Below, piece by piece: positions 21,901 to 36,900 of a DNA stretch of 64,000 bases. A program made the translations under genes and the position numbers. The notes below the pieces were generated by a model, which worked only from the letters and a program-made list of their open reading frames with translations, was not told where the DNA came from and did not search any database. Origin of the DNA: Gymnorhina tibicen. Lineage: Eukaryota > Chordata > Aves > Passeriformes > Artamidae. Position 1 is the stretch's first letter, and each line of letters begins with the position of its first letter. Where the stretch lies: contig VXAZ01008038.1 in the NCBI GenBank assembly GCA_013399875.1, forward strand, positions 171,271 through 235,270. The letters are read 5' to 3'.

Positions 21901-24900
21901 GCTGGAAAAGCCCCTTCTGTTTATTTACAGCAGTTCTCCTGCTCCTGCCAGATCCAACGTGCTGGGGCTGGGCTTCCGTAGGGAATTGTGCCACTGGCCA
22001 CACGTCAGCCGGGGTGAAGCCAAGAGGGGCTGTGGGGTGGTGCTGGGGGCCATCTGATCCCTGCCACCTGTCGGGGTGGCTAATTATACCCCCCCCGGGA
22101 CCCCCGCCAGCCCACAGGTTGGGCCATAAAAAGGGAAAAAAGTCTGGTCCCTTCCACCAGAGAGATGAGAAAACCCCACAGAATCCCTAAAAAGCCACAG
22201 GGAGAAATCTCACCCCACTCCGGCTCCACCGGGTGCTGATGAGGACGCCAACATCCCATGGATATGTCCCAATCCCGGTCTCCCCGCTGTGGGGTTCCCC
22301 CCACAGCCTGTCCAGCAACAGTGCCCGGGGTTGGGATGGTGCCCAGCTGGCAGATCCCGTGTCCAGGACTCCTCCCTGGCTGCCAAGACAGCTTTGGGTG
22401 AAATTCCAGGTGCTGCCAAGGATCCACAAGGCCTTAAATGGTCCAACGGGGCCCAATGTGCTCCAAGAGTGAGACAGGGATGAGGAGGTTTGCAGGGCCC
22501 AGCCTTCTTTAGCACAGAGCTGGCAAAGGAGGAGGGCAGCAACTGGTGGAAAGTCCTGGCTCAGTCTTGGGAATGATGTTAATGAACATTTTCCATGAAC
22601 AAGCTTGGCAGGAGGGGATGGAGGGTGGGAGGAAGGTGAAGCTGGGTCACTGGGCCAACCAACAACCACCCACTGACTGTACGGGGTGGGGAGGAGAGAT
22701 CCCATCCAGCCTGGCATTCCTGGCTCCTGGGCAGCACTTTGGCCAGGCTGAACTTCTCAAGTATCTCCAGGCTTAATCTCACCCCCTGCTCCTTTCCTAG
22801 AGCTGGGGGACAGCAGGTGACAAGCGTTGGACTTGGCCTATCCTTGTGGGTCCCTTGCAGCTCAGAGTACTCTGTGATTCTGTGAAGAGATGACAAAGTG
22901 CCTGGAGCATCTTCCCATCTCCTTGGGATCCATGTCCATCCCTCTATCCATCACGATGGACACAAGTCCCACCAACCAGACCTTCAGGGGAAGAGGAGCA
23001 TTAAAATCCCCAAAACTCAATTGCCTCAGCTCCAGCGTTTTCTACTTTTTAAAGCCCTCTTGAGCATCCACGCAGCTTTTGCCGAAGCTATTCCAGGTAT
23101 CCCCATGGCCAAGCAGCGGGATTAACAGACTGGATGGATGTCAGGCTGTTTTAATGTCCTTCTAAGTGGCTGCTGGGAAGTGATGGCTGGAGGTGCCGGA
23201 GCTGTTTTGACGCCGCTCCGAAGTGACAGCCAGTAAATGGCTTTTTTCCGATGGCTTTTTTATAATTGGGTGCAGATGGAAACAGCCTTAGAAAGAAAAA
23301 AAATCCCAGCTCCCTGTCATTAAAACCTGGAGGACAATACATCCGAACATCATCCAGACTGGAATAACGATGGGAGAAATTTAACCGATGTGGTTATCTG
23401 AAGGAATTTGCTCCGAAAGAGGTTTCTGCCCTCAAAACAGTTTGCCCAGCAAAATGCCTGCAGGGAAGGGATGACTCCTGATGGTCATCTCCAAATGATC
23501 AGAGGGATTTGGGATCTAAAAGGTCTCTAGGATCTACCGCAAATCCACAAACCCTCTCCTTTGATATTTCCAGGAAATAAAACAACATTTGAGCTAAAAT
23601 ACCTCTGGAGCTGGAGCAAGACCCAGGATGATGTTTTGAAAATCACTGGGAAAATCGTATTTAAGAGACAGCAAAGCAGCTGGGAGGGAATCCCTGCTCA
23701 TGGCAGGGGATTGGAACTTGATGGTCTTTAAGGTCTCTTCCAACCCAAACCAGCCTGCGATTCCCAGGATTCTGTGAAACAATGGCACCACTCACTTGGT
23801 GTCATCTGCAAACCTGCCAGGGGGGTACCCAATCCCACTATGTCATTAACGAAGGCATTAATTAGCACTGGTCCCAGTACAGACCCTTGAGGGACACCAC
23901 TTGTCACTGGTTTCCACAGGGTATCGAGTCACTGGCTGTCACTCTTTGGACATCCAGAAGGTGAATTCCAAACCCGGCATTCATCCCTCTGCGGCAATGC
24001 CTGTGGAATTCAACCATCCCCTGCACTGCTTTGAGGAACCCCATTTCCATCAGGGACCTGCACGATCCCATCCAGCCCACTCCAAAGCCACAACGGAGCC
24101 ACTCTCACACTCTCACAACCCCAAATCATCGCTGCTGGGTGTGGAGTGAGGCAGACACCCACTGGGCATTCCCAACAGTGTCATCTCCGTCAGGGATGAT
24201 GGGGCTCCACCACATGCCTGGTTCCAGGTGGCTCAGGGAAGGAGTCCAATGGGATCCTGGGGTGCATCAGGAAGAGCAGGTTGAGGGAGGTGATCCTGCC
24301 CGTCTCCTCAGCACAGATGTGGCACATCTGGAGTGCTCTGTCCAGTGCTGGAGACATGGAACTCCTGGAGCAGGTCCAGAGGAGGACAACGAGGATGATG
24401 AAGGGACTGGAGCATCTCTGCCAAGGAAAGGCTGAGGGAGCTGGGGCTGCTCAGCCTCAAGAGGAGACACAGCTGAGAGGGGACCCCATCCCTGTCTGTC
24501 CCTGCCTGCAGGGAGGGCTCAGAGCAGGGCCCAGGCTCTGCTCCGTGGGGCCCAGCAATGGCACAAGAGGAATGGGCAGGAACTGATGCCCAGGAAGTTC
24601 CACCTGGACATGAGGCAGAACTTCTTCCTTGGGCAGTGACCGAGCCCTGAACAGAGACCAGGGAGGGTGTGGAGTCTCCCTCACTGGAGATGTTCCAGAA
24701 CCACCCGGACACAATCCCGTGCCCTGTGCTCCGGGATGGCCCCGCTGGAGCAGGCAGGTTGGACCAGATGCCCCGCACTGTGGTCCTTCCAACCTGACCC
24801 ATTCTGTGATCCTGGGAATCACCCACTGCTCACAGGATGTGGGGGTTTTCTGACAGAGAACAGATCAGATCAAAGGGAGATTCCAGACAGGAAGCAAAGA

Positions 24901-27900
24901 CCAAATCTGCTGGGTTTTGTGTTCATCTCTACAGAAGTTCAGGTCGCAATCAGGAACTCTCTGCATCATCACTACATTCCCACTTTAGAGCTGTGATTCT
25001 GTGGCTGCTTTTCTCCCAAACTTCCCAGTTTTCACATTTTGTGCCCCACCTCCTTCTACAAAGATATTGAAGTGTAAGAAAGAGAAAATCACAGCCTGGG
25101 ATTTATCTTGGCTGTTATCAACAATCCCAGGCCATTAAGCAGTTCCAGTTCGTCCTGATAAGCCCCATCTTCAACGCAAGGATCGGAATTCCGTTGGAGA
25201 CGCTACAGTTAAATTAAAGGAGCAATAAGAACCCTCATTATCCCATTACAAACTGTGAGATACAACTGGAAACCCACAAGATTTCCATAGAGATACATAG
25301 ATAGGATTGGCCATGGAAGAACCCTGATTGGTTTTAAACCTCTGCTGAAGGCTACAAAGTGCTTCCAACGGGAAGATCCCATCGCCACGACTGGGATTTA
25401 TCATTTAGTATCAGCACCAATCGTTGCCCAGAGGACATGGACAAGGACTCAACATTCCCAGCAAACCAACGGGATGAACCTGGAGAGATTTCAGCTGGCT
25501 CAAATCCATCCTGGACACCATTGATGACCTTAAAAACAGCCCCATTACCAATCCTACACACTCTTTATTTTAAATAAAAATTTCACTTACTCATCAGTTT
25601 GGTGACTGAAGATTTCTGCGAAACATTATGGGGAAAAAAAAAAATCCCAAACCAAGCTCCCAGAAAACATCTGTCAACCAGAGCCAAAACTGAGGATAAA
25701 CGAAATGAAGTCGCTTTTGTAGTTGATTTTCATACAGCTGCAGTGGACTATAAAAGAGCTATCAAAGGCAGAGCTCTCCATCAGCTATTTCCAAATTATT
25801 ACAGAATTAGGGAATCGTTAAGGTTGTAAAATCCCGTTCCCCCAGCACTGCCAAGGCCACCACCAAGTCATGTCCACAAGTGCCATATCCACAGGGATGT
25901 TAAATCCCTCCAGGAATGAGTATTCCACAGCTTCCTGGGTCAGCCTGTGCCAGGGCTGGACAACCTTTTGTTCAAGAGTTCCTCAAGGAAAAGCCAAACT
26001 GGCTGGGAGTCAACCTGGGATCAAAGGAGCAGAAAAAAAGACGCAGAAACACCAAGATCCGATGGCTGTGAGGACAGAAAAATGCTGGTTGAACCAGAAA
26101 AACCAGCTGAGAACAGAAAGCACGAACAGTGTTGAACTTCACGCTTCCATGGTAAAAGATTAAGGAAAACAAGGATGCCAGGCTGCTGCTCTCCATCACT
26201 GGGTAATTAAGAGAAACCCCACAGACACTTAAGGTTTACAACTGTCACACGGATCATGTGGCTTTTTCTAAAAAAATGTCTTGAATTGAATGTATCAGAC
26301 ACACAAAATAAGTTTCTGGTGGGAAACTGTTGAACTTCCACCAGAAAAGGAAAAAATAACCAACCAAACACGTAAAAACTCACGTGAGAATGAGGTTTCA
26401 GCTGAGAAAAAATCCCCGCATTTGAATTTTCTACAGCAAAATCAAGCAGCTGCCACTGCAAAAAAACCACCAAGCTCCACCTGGGGGGAGGAAAATGATT
26501 CTTCCCAAGGAAGCAGCACTTCCTCAGGCAGCACTGGCTGTCCCTGTCCCGTATTTTTTACATGGATAAGGTGGAAATCAGAGCTTTGGTGAAAGCTGTT
26601 GCTCCAATAAAAAGATGGATTTCAGAAATAAGATGAGCTGGGATGAGCAGTCCCAGCACAGCTCAACCCTCCTGCCACGGCCAAGTCCCCTGGTCAAGCT
26701 TCACCATCGCAAGGCTGGTTGTGCCAGTCGGGATTCCAGAGGGATGGGAACAGATTCCCCTCTTATCCGTGATTTATTCCAGCATATCTCCCCATGCCTT
26801 TCCAGGGAAGCCTCACTGTTTAATCTCACTGTGTCTTACTGTTTAACAGTTCCCATGAGGGAACAATTTACCCACAGGCTCCAAGGCAGCTGATGGAAAC
26901 AATCCGGAGAGAGGGATTTAATGCGGCTCCGGCGCTAATGGACACGGAGGAGGGAAGATTATTTAATACAAAACAATTTTCAAGATGCAGCAATGGAATC
27001 ATCGAGTGATTTGGGTTGGAAGGGACCCTAATGATCTCATTCCAACTCACTGCCATGGGCAGGGACACCTTCCACTATCCCAGGTTGCTCCAAGCCCCGT
27101 CCAGCCTGGCCTTGGACACTTCCAGGGATGGGGCAGCCACAGCTTCTCTGGGCAACCTGTGCCAGGGCCTCACCACCCTCCCAGGGAGGAATTTCTTCCC
27201 AATATCCCATCTAAATCTACCCTCCTCCATCTTTTGTGCCTATAAAGCAAATCCCAAGGCAGCGTTGGGACTATCCATGGATGTGATGCAAGTGCTTATC
27301 ATAATTCCCAGTCCCAGGCTCTTGGCCACACGGAGATCCCAGCCCACGGTGTGCCATCAAATTTGGTTTGGGTTGGAAAGGTCCTTAAAGCCCATCCTGT
27401 TTCAACCCTGTGCCATGGGCAGGGACACCTCCCACTATCCCAGGCTGCTCCAAGCCCCGTCCAACCTGGCCTTGGACACTTCCAGGGATGGGGCATCCAC
27501 AATGACTCCATCCAGTGTCTCCTTCCTGTTTGTCCCTTGCTCTGGGCTCACCCCACCACTCGCGGCCGCTGCCTCATCCCTCACACCCGCCAGCCTCATC
27601 CCATCCTCTCCTTGAGAGTTCCTGCTCCAAGACCCTGCATGAGGCCCCATATGGGAGAAGGGATGTGGAACCAGAGAGGAGCTCTGACCGTAGAGCAGCT
27701 CATTAAAACACGTCCGGAAAACCCTGGAGGGAACCTGCAAGAGGCCCCATTTCTCCCTCTCTTCCCACTTCTCTCTTGGGGCTTCCTCCAGCACAGGTGG
27801 CCAGCCCAGAGGGACCAGCCCCTCCCAGCGTGACCAGGTCAGGGGGCCAGGGAAGGGCAGGGAGCTCCAGGAAAATCGGGACAGAGATCTCCAAGGTGGG

Positions 27901-30900
27901 AATCGCTCCATGGCTTTAAGGGACACGTATGACGTTGTGTTTGGGGATGATCCCTTTAGGAAGCACACACAGGGGGGGAGAAACTTCCCGACCCATGACC
28001 ACGGAACCTGTAGGAATGCTGGAAATCAAGGTCCTTGCTCTGCCACCAGCTCCCTTCTGGAAACAGAACCCCGGAATCATTTAGGTTGGGAAAGATCTCC
28101 AAGATCATCGGGTCCAACACTGACCAATTAATTAATATTGCGGGTAATACTCCCTTAACGAAGGACTTGATCGTGGTCTCGTAGGGGAGCTGTCCCCAAG
28201 GGTGGATTTAGACCCTCTACAGTCCACATTCCTGAAAAAGGGACTTGGGAACGTAAAATTAAAGCTTTCTCACTTAATTCTAAGTTCCTGATAAGCCAGA
28301 ATGGGTCGGTCCTGGCATCATTTGTGTGAAGAGCAGTTGGAATTACAGCACATGGAATGGGTCAGAGGTGAATCCTCTTGTCCTGGGAATTCTGCAACAC
28401 ATCCTAGGAAGTACTTGAGAGACAACGCTGCCAACGACACGTCATAAATTATGGATAATAATGGACATTTTTGATGGAGGTCTGCTAAAAACCACAAATT
28501 GTGTTTCTCTGGGAGAGCACAAAGAGGAAAACACGACTGGGAGAAGAGCCCAGTGTGCCAAACATCAGCATAAAACAGCCCAAATTCCTAATCATGGATC
28601 ATCCCCGTTGGGAGTTTATCCACCCAGGATGCTCCGCCGGAGTCGCACACCTTCGCATTCCGGGCTCTTTGCGCTTCAAACCAACATCCCTCGGACAGGG
28701 AAAGGCAGAACGAGGGAAGATTTACTCCCATCCTAAATAATTCACAAGAAAAGGGACTGCGCATCTTTAACAAGCCATCGTTTTATGAAGCAAGGTTAAC
28801 ATTTTTCCTTGATTCAGTGGAATATTATAAACTCTCCGGGGTCCATTTGAGGACTTTCTACTTGGAGCAAAGGCCCGGACTCAGCACTTTTTATATTATT
28901 TAGAGAATAAAATTAACCCTTAATGGCCCAAGCTGGAATTTCTCCTCCCCAGTTAAATATGGCCCGCTCAGCAATTTCTCCCCATATATAATTACAGGCT
29001 GCTATCCATCATCTGGAGGAGAATGCTTTCCCGACATTCCAAAAGTGACGCCGTAAGCACTTTTCCTAATAGAATAAATATTCTAAATATCTCTTTTATA
29101 TTTTCATTTAAATTGGAATATTTTAAAAATAATTGTCGGGACCCTGCCTGCGTGGTTGGCGCTGTGCTGGAGGGAGGTGGCAGGATGCCTGTGTTTTCCT
29201 TCTGAGGGAATGTTTATCCTGCATCAAGTCCCCCTCCACGCGCTGCCACAAAAAGTAATTAGGCCCAGACTAATTTATTAGAGCTTCTCATCACTGCTGC
29301 TGATGTCCTGCTTTCCTTAAAACTCTCACTTTTGGCTTTTTTCCCTGGTTTTTGCTCTTTGGTGGTTTCCGCTCGGGAAAGGACGGGGAAAACACCAGAC
29401 GGGGTTTAGTGGGACTTGACAGTGCTGGGTTAAAACCTGGGCTCAATGACCTTAGAGGTCTTTTCCAGCCTCAATGATTCTAGGATTCCATCCAACGTTG
29501 TGTTTGGATTCTGGGACAGGCTGGTGGCCACGCTGGTGGGATCTGAGCACCCACAGCTTCTCTTGATGGGTTGTACCTCTGCCAGTGAGTGCTACTGGGA
29601 TGAGAAAAGGAGGAGAAGAGACCCCTGGGGCATCCACAACTCCTCTGGACACCCTGTGCCAGGGCCTCCCCACTTTCACAGGGAAAACTTCCTTCCCAAT
29701 ATCCCATCTAACCCTGCCCTCTGGCAGTGGGAAGCCATTCCCTGTGTCCTGCCACTCCATCCCTTGTCCCAAGTCCCTCTCCAGCTCTCGTGGAGCCCTT
29801 TTAGGCCTTAAAAGGGGCTCTGAGGTCTCTTCAGAGCCTTCCCTTCTCCAGGCTGGACATTCCCGGCTCTCCCAGCCTGGCTCCAGAGCAGAGGGGCTCC
29901 AGCCCTCGGAGCATCTCCGTGGCCTCCTCTGGACTGGCTCCAGCAGCTCCACATCCTTCTGCTGTTGGACCCCAGAGCTGGAGGCAGCTCTGCAGGTGCA
30001 GTCTCACCTGAGTAGGGCAAAGAGGCAGAATTCCCCTTTCCTGCTGGTCACAATTTTCCAAGGATGAACAGAAATCCCACACCATAACCCATAACCCACT
30101 TGGAACACGGCAAAGAGGAGTCAGGGCAGTCACTTGGATTCCCAAGGGAACACCAGCATGGCCAACCCTCTCCCTTAGCCACGACACAAAAAAGTGAGAT
30201 CCTGTGTCTTCCAAATTCCTTTGGAACAGCAAATGGCAGCTGGCTCCAAGCCCTGCCCCAGGAAAGCTGCTCTCACAAGCTCCAGGTTACATTGGATACA
30301 AAAAGCTCATGGATGAGGTTGCAACTCTCCCCAAGGTGCACGGGAAGTCCACGTAGGACTTCACTGCATGGATCCAAAGCATCCCCAGGACCTGGAGGTG
30401 GCTCCGTGAATCCCCCAGGCACAGCTGGATGCTCAGCTGGCTGAGCAAGGCTGGTCTTGCTCCCAAAACTAAGCCACAGGATTTAAGGCTCACGTTTTAA
30501 CCCGTCACGGGGCCAGTGTGGGAAATAAACATTAATGCCTATGGATTTTCTAGGTAGAACAGGGAATCCTAAATATTTCCCTTCATTTTTCATCTATTTA
30601 AGTGAGGGGTTTTCAGGGCAGGTGCTTCCAGCTCGGACACTGATAAGACGGACACTCCATGAAGGCTCTTCCCAGGGAAACACCAGCATGCTGATGAGCT
30701 GCAGCTTTGATTTCTTTCCCTTTTTTCCCCACCAAACCACTTCGCCAAAACCCTTTGGAAAAGCACAGGACTGCTGTTGATCACATCCAGGTGCCGAGCA
30801 GCTTCCGGCTCTTCCCTGTGGTGCCGTAGCTTGAGCAGGAAGCTGCTCACAGCTGGGATAAATCCCTCTTTACCTTTTCTCCCATGGGACAATATCCTTT

Positions 30901-33900
30901 GAGGAAATCCTGGCACACTTCCGCCTTCCTGGACACGTAGACGTGGCTGTAGGGGCAGTTGCTGTTGCTGCAGATCCCCTTCAAGTAGTAGGAACACACC
31001 GGCATCTGCAAGAGGAGGAGAAATCCATCAGCATTCCCTAAACCCGTGACTCGGAATCGTTGCAATCCCCAGACCTGAAATGAAAGCGTGACAAGTGTAA
31101 AATGAACAGAAATCTTTAGCCATCCACCAATCCCAGAGGTATTTTTAGCTCTTCCATTGGTTTCCTGCAAGGCAGCTCCCTGGTCTTACACGTTCCTGGT
31201 GTTTGGATACGCACAGAGTCAAGGTGCTTCCCTCAGCATCCTTCAGGATGCTGGAGAGAGGGTGAAAAGCTGGGATCTGCCACCAGGAAGAAAATTCCCT
31301 CTGGACAGTGAAGGGAAGGGCTGGGGGAATGTCACAAACTCTGGGAACACCTTTCCCGAGGGATGATGCAGTGATGGAGATGGGAACAGCAGCGCTGGGA
31401 TCGCACCCAGCCCGGCTGCAACATCCCACAGGGAATTGTGGCCATCACAAAGGCCAAAACGGCATCCTGGGGGTGCTTCCCATTTGGCTCTTCCATGGAA
31501 ACGGAGCTGGCTGGAAGGGGGCTGGATAAAGGCTCAAAAGGTGGTTCCTAGAAAGGGGGAAAAAAGCACCTCCACAAGGATTTTGTGGGGGCTGCATCAT
31601 TCTAAGGCGTTATCCTGGAATTCCCCAGGGCTGTGATGCCTGTCCCTGTGCACTGGGACAGGGATGCTCCAGGAGGGAGGGAAAGGAGGAGGAGAGTCCA
31701 GGCTCCCGCCACGAGCACTGGAGAAGGAGAGCAGCGGGATACACGGAGCAGATCCCCGATCCCGCGCTCCTGCATTCCCGAGCTTCCGCAGCGCGACGGC
31801 CAACGGGGAAAACTGACGGAGCCAGGATTCTCCTCATCGTCCTCAAAGCACAAACTTCACCTTCTGCCAGCTGTTATCATTAAAAACAAATTACCAGCCT
31901 GCTGCCGTATTTCAGCATCCTTAACTCACCGGCTACCTCCGGCAGCTTCCCGCTTCCCGCCCCGACCAGGCAGCTGCCGCCAGGAACGCGCGCTTCCCGA
32001 ACGTCCGGCTCCTCCTGCTCCTACATCCCGAATTTCCTCGCTGCTCGGCGTGGTATTGATCCCTCCATTCACCAGTAGCATCCTGGCCCCACCAGTTCAA
32101 GCATCCCCAACTAATATTTACGATCCTGCAATATCCACGGCCGGGGGCTATCTGGAAAAATCCCTTATCCCTGAAGGGCACATTAAGGGTTGAACTAAAT
32201 TGCCTCGCGGAGGCCGAGAGGAAAGAAAACAAAGGGTGCTTTAAAAGAGGAGAGTTTATTTTTAATTGTCTTTTAACTGCAGACATTAACATAAAGGACA
32301 GGGCTCTGGGGCGATCTTTGGCGGTGCTGGTGGTGTGACCGTAAACGATTCCCTTAATGTAGTTTTTGATATAGAGCCCAAATTAGCTCTAATAAAAAGG
32401 GATAATAAAGGCAGCTCTCCGACAAAAATAAACTCCTCCTCGCTGTCAAGCCCGAGCCATTATCAAGAGGAAGCAGCGCTCTCATTTCAATTAACCTTGT
32501 TTGCACCCCAGCACGTCCACACAAATAACAATAACATTAATTCAAGGCACTGGGGCGCTGCGGCCGCCTTCGACAGCTTTGACTCTCTACAAGCTCTGGA
32601 GGCAGCAGCTAAATGAACCCGAAACTCCACGTGAGCCTCCAAATTGCTCACAACTGAGTTTTGAAGCTCTATTAGGGAGAAAAATGCTGATTCTTTCTGA
32701 GTTCCTCAAGGGGAAAAGCTGTTGGAACAGCAGCGGGCGGCTGCTCGAGTCCCGGCCTCTCGCAACCTTCGCTTCCTTCAGATTTCCTGGGTTCTCCCCA
32801 TCACTGGGATGTGTCAGCGGCTCTGATCCACCGGGGAAAAATTCCCTGTGTGTCACTTCAGTGGATGCTTCTCACCAAAGGCTCTGCCTGAGTCTCCTGG
32901 GGAGCAAAATTCCTCAAGTGGTGAAGCCCTGGCACAGGGTGCCCAGAGAAGCTGCCCCATCCCTGGAAGGGTCCAAGGCCAGGTTGGACAGGGGCTTGGA
33001 GCAACCCGGGATAGTGGAAGGTGTCCCTGCCCATGGCAGAACATGAAGAGCTTTCCCTCTTCCCCAGGCTCCTGGAAACCACAGGAGTTTGGATCTGCAA
33101 AGCTCCAGGACCATCTGGAGCCGCCCTCCATCCTGGAGATCATTCCCTGCCTGGAGCAAGGGGTTTGCTGCTCTAGGACAGGGAAAAGCTCCCTGCTGCT
33201 GCAACAGCTGAATCCACGTGGTTTCCCTTAGAAAATAGGGATTTTTCCCATAGAAAATGGTGACTATTGCCATTTTTCAATGGGGAAACTGAGGCATGGT
33301 AGTGCACCAAGGTTGAGAAATGGCTTTGTCCTGAAACCAAGAGCCAAACCCTGTGAGCCCTTGATCCTTCACCTCCTGGATTGGATACCCCATCCCAGTA
33401 AAATCCCACCGAGGTGAAATACACAGCAACCTGAAGCTCCTCCGATGAGGAGGTTTTGGGGTGTCCCTCTCCAATAACCACAAAGTGAAATTGAGGGGAC
33501 CAACAAAATCAGGAATTCCCAAACCACCACATCATCCCACGTGGAAAAAAACCATGAATCGCATTAAAACCTCAACTCAAACAGCCAAAAACCAACCACG
33601 CACAATCCCCCACCAGAGGAAAAGGTGGGATTTGCTCCAAAAACTCCACAAGCAGGAGGAAAACTGCTTCCTTCCTCTGCTGAGAGCCTTCACCTGCTTT
33701 TCCCAGCCCTGATAAATGAGGGAAAAGCCACCTTTGCCAAGAATCACCTGGGTTAATGAGGAGCTCCGGGACCTGGAAAGCAAAGTTGCCTCTCGCTTTG
33801 GGAAGCAGCATTCCCGTGGCAATAAATCACCCTGGAACAAGTTTGAACTCCATGGAGGAGGTTGTTTCTCTTCCAGCCCTGGCTGATGACAAGGTGGCAA

Positions 33901-36900
33901 ACAGGGAGACCTCTGAACCACCCTCAGGGTGGTTAATCCTGTGAAAAATAATCCCCCTCCCCAACGGAGCACGGCAGGAAAAACGTGCTCTGAAAGCTTT
34001 TCAGAGCTGGCACTGCCTGCTTTGATTTTTGGTTTGTTAATTAACGATTCATCGTGGGTTCAGGCGATGCGTTGCTAGCTCAGGATAAAGGTGAGGTGGG
34101 CTGAGGTGACTGCATCCCATGGGATCCCATCCCAGGGATTCTGTCCCCAAAACGCTGTTGGCAAACAGCTCCTTGACGCGGTCGCTCCTTTTTAATTCAG
34201 TTTTATTACCACGGTACCACTGCTGTTCTTCTCCAACTGGTGAGGTGCAGTTAAAGGTTGAGTTTTCCACCATTCTCAATTCACCCATCCAAAACGGAGC
34301 CCAGAAGCCAAATTTTGAGGTCCTCCCTGAGGCACCAAGATACACCAGTGTTCCTGGAGGGGAAACTGAGGCCACATCTCCACCAGGAATTTAAACATGC
34401 CAAGGAATATTCCTGGGTACAGAGACCATAAATTCATCCACATCCAACCATCGCATCCTTTGGTGGATGAACCACCAGCTGCAACAGCTCCTTGGGCATG
34501 TTCAATTCCCAAGTTTCATCCAGCTTTTTGCCCTGGGACCAAAAAAGGCTCTACCACCTTCTGAAATCCCATTTAATTTGGAGTTAATGGTTCTGCGGAT
34601 GAATTTCAATTCTTCGGCTCAGAGGTGCAGGCAGAGGGTTGCACATCGTTTACCTGCATGACAAGAAGTTGTTGGCCTCACTAATTACAATTATTTTGGA
34701 TAAACCAACAGCCAATCCCACTGCAAAGCTTCCTTCATTCTTGGCTTCTTTATTTCCGAAGTCTGACTCTGTTACAGGATGAAAAAAACCCCCCAAACTG
34801 TCCTTTTTTCCATCTATCAATCCTCATCCCCATTCCTGCTCCGACACGCCACAAGCCAGGGAATGCAGCTGTCCCTGTCCCTGTTTTATGTACTCGTGAT
34901 TAAGTGACTCTGAAGAGAAATCCGTGTAAAAAACATCTGGTGCTCCGCGTCTCATTTGGAGCAACTTCCCGGATAACTTATGAGCTCCCCACAGACAAGG
35001 AACGTGCCTCAGGCACCTCGGCTTCCGTGCTGGAGTCTCCAAAGCTACATCCAAGTGGAGATCCCAGCCACTGAACACAGGCTGAGGTGCTAAATCACCA
35101 GTGATAAACCCAAGATAAAAATCCCGGATTATTTTTCCACCTTGTGTAACAAAACCACGGAGCTCCAAATACATTAGCAACGTGGAAAACCATGAACTCC
35201 AAAGTTGTTGCACCACGGCTTCAACTTGATTTTGCTGCTTGGATTTTTAGAAATTAGGTCTTGTTAATTTATAGCTCCAAGTTCTGTTTGTTAAAACATC
35301 CTCCAACCCGAGCACAGAGGGATTTCCAGGGAAATGTGATCTTATGGAAGTAGGGAAGGATTAGGAGCAACTGAATGGACTTGATGATCTTGGAGGTCTT
35401 TTTTAGACCTCTAAGACCTCACAGGTCTTTTCTAGACCTCAACCATAGGGTGGTGAGGCCCTGGCACAGAGAAGCTGTGGATGACCCATCCCTGGAAATA
35501 TTCAAGGTCAGGTTGGATGGGGCTTGGAGCAATCTGGGATAGTGGAAGGTGTCCTGCCCACGGCAGAAGGGTTGGAATGAGATGATCCTGAAGGTCCCAT
35601 CCATCCCAAACCATTCCATGGTTCTGTCATGATTCAGGAGCCTGAACAGCTCAGCAAGGAAACTCCAAATTCAGTTGGAAGCACCCAGTGAGGAAGAACC
35701 TTCCTACAACCACCCCCTTGCACACAGAGCCACATTCCTGTTGGGAAGTCATACAGACCTTATCCTTGGACACCTTGTGGGAAAATGGGCAGGTCCCATC
35801 CGTCTTCTTGCACGTGCCACGGAGGAACCTGGAAGTAAAGCAGATGGAGAGGGTTGAACATGAGTTGGGTCACAAAATGCGCGTTTTTATACAAAACCAC
35901 ACAACTGTTGTTGTTTGTCCATAAAACCCATTTCACACCATAAATTAGTACAGATCCCTCTTGTGGGAAGAGCAACTGATGATTCCTGATGGATTTTACT
36001 CTTTCATCGTTTTTGGCTGCTCGTTAGTAGGCAGAGCAAGACTTGGATCCCAAAATTCAGACACGATGCTCCCAGAAGGAGAAAGGTCCTTCCTAAAGCC
36101 CTGATTACTTCAAGCTGCCCAGAAAGGTTCTGGATTCCCCATCCCTGGAAGTGTTCAAGGCCAGACTGGACAAGGCTTGGAGCAACCTGGGATAGTGGAA
36201 GGTGTCCCTGCCCATGGCAACGGGGGTGGATTGGATGATCTTGAAGGCCCCTTCCAATCCAAACCATTCCAGGATTCTATGATCCCATTCTATGAGACAC
36301 CGGATGAAACTCCAGGTGTGAGTGGCCAGGGACCAGGAGGAGCAAAGACAGGCCCAGAGCAGGAACCAAGATCCCAAAGCACATGAGGATGTTTGGAGCC
36401 AGAGTTTTCCTAGGAGTGACCAGAGTGAGAGCAGATAAACAAAATTTTAAAATGGTAAGGGAACGCTAAAGAATGGGATTGGAGATAAAGGAACCAGGAT
36501 AAGGAGACACAAAACTGGGAGAAATCAGTGTCGTCCTCCAATGATCCACGGAAATGAGACAGGATGGAGACCCAAAGGACTTCGAGGAGCACAATTCCTA
36601 AAGCAGGCAAGGAGTTACGGGATTTGTTATGGGAGAATGAGTGAGAAGGAGTAAAATCAGTTAAAAAACCAATAAATCACCTTCCCCTCCTCTATCGTCT
36701 ACCATCGAGCTTTGAGCAACTTCCAAGTGATTCCAGCACAGCAGCAATTTTATGGAGAAATTACTCCAGGAGTTCATCAGTGGAGTTGGCTTTTCTGCAC
36801 TTTTTAAATGACTCATAATAGAGTTTAATCAACTCTTGGGCATGTCTAATGAGCTGCCAACATAGATCAGTTCTACTGGAATAAATCACCGAGTCTCGGA

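Larger units (their letters stand above)
18849..30873. other. ZC3H3 intron between W5 and W6 (12.0 kb)
   Basis: It contains many CR1 fragments from 20.5 kb on and a candidate conserved element at 28735-29150. No exon-like sequence is recognised. The intron separates the two halves of CCCH finger 4. From 18.85 to 20.5 kb I see nothing notable. Confidence 0.6.
31006..35758. other. ZC3H3 intron between W4 and W5 (4.75 kb)
   Basis: It contains a large candidate conserved element (31840-32640) and two CR1 pieces. The remainder (33.05-35.37 kb) is ordinary intron with no gene-like sequence. Confidence 0.6.
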
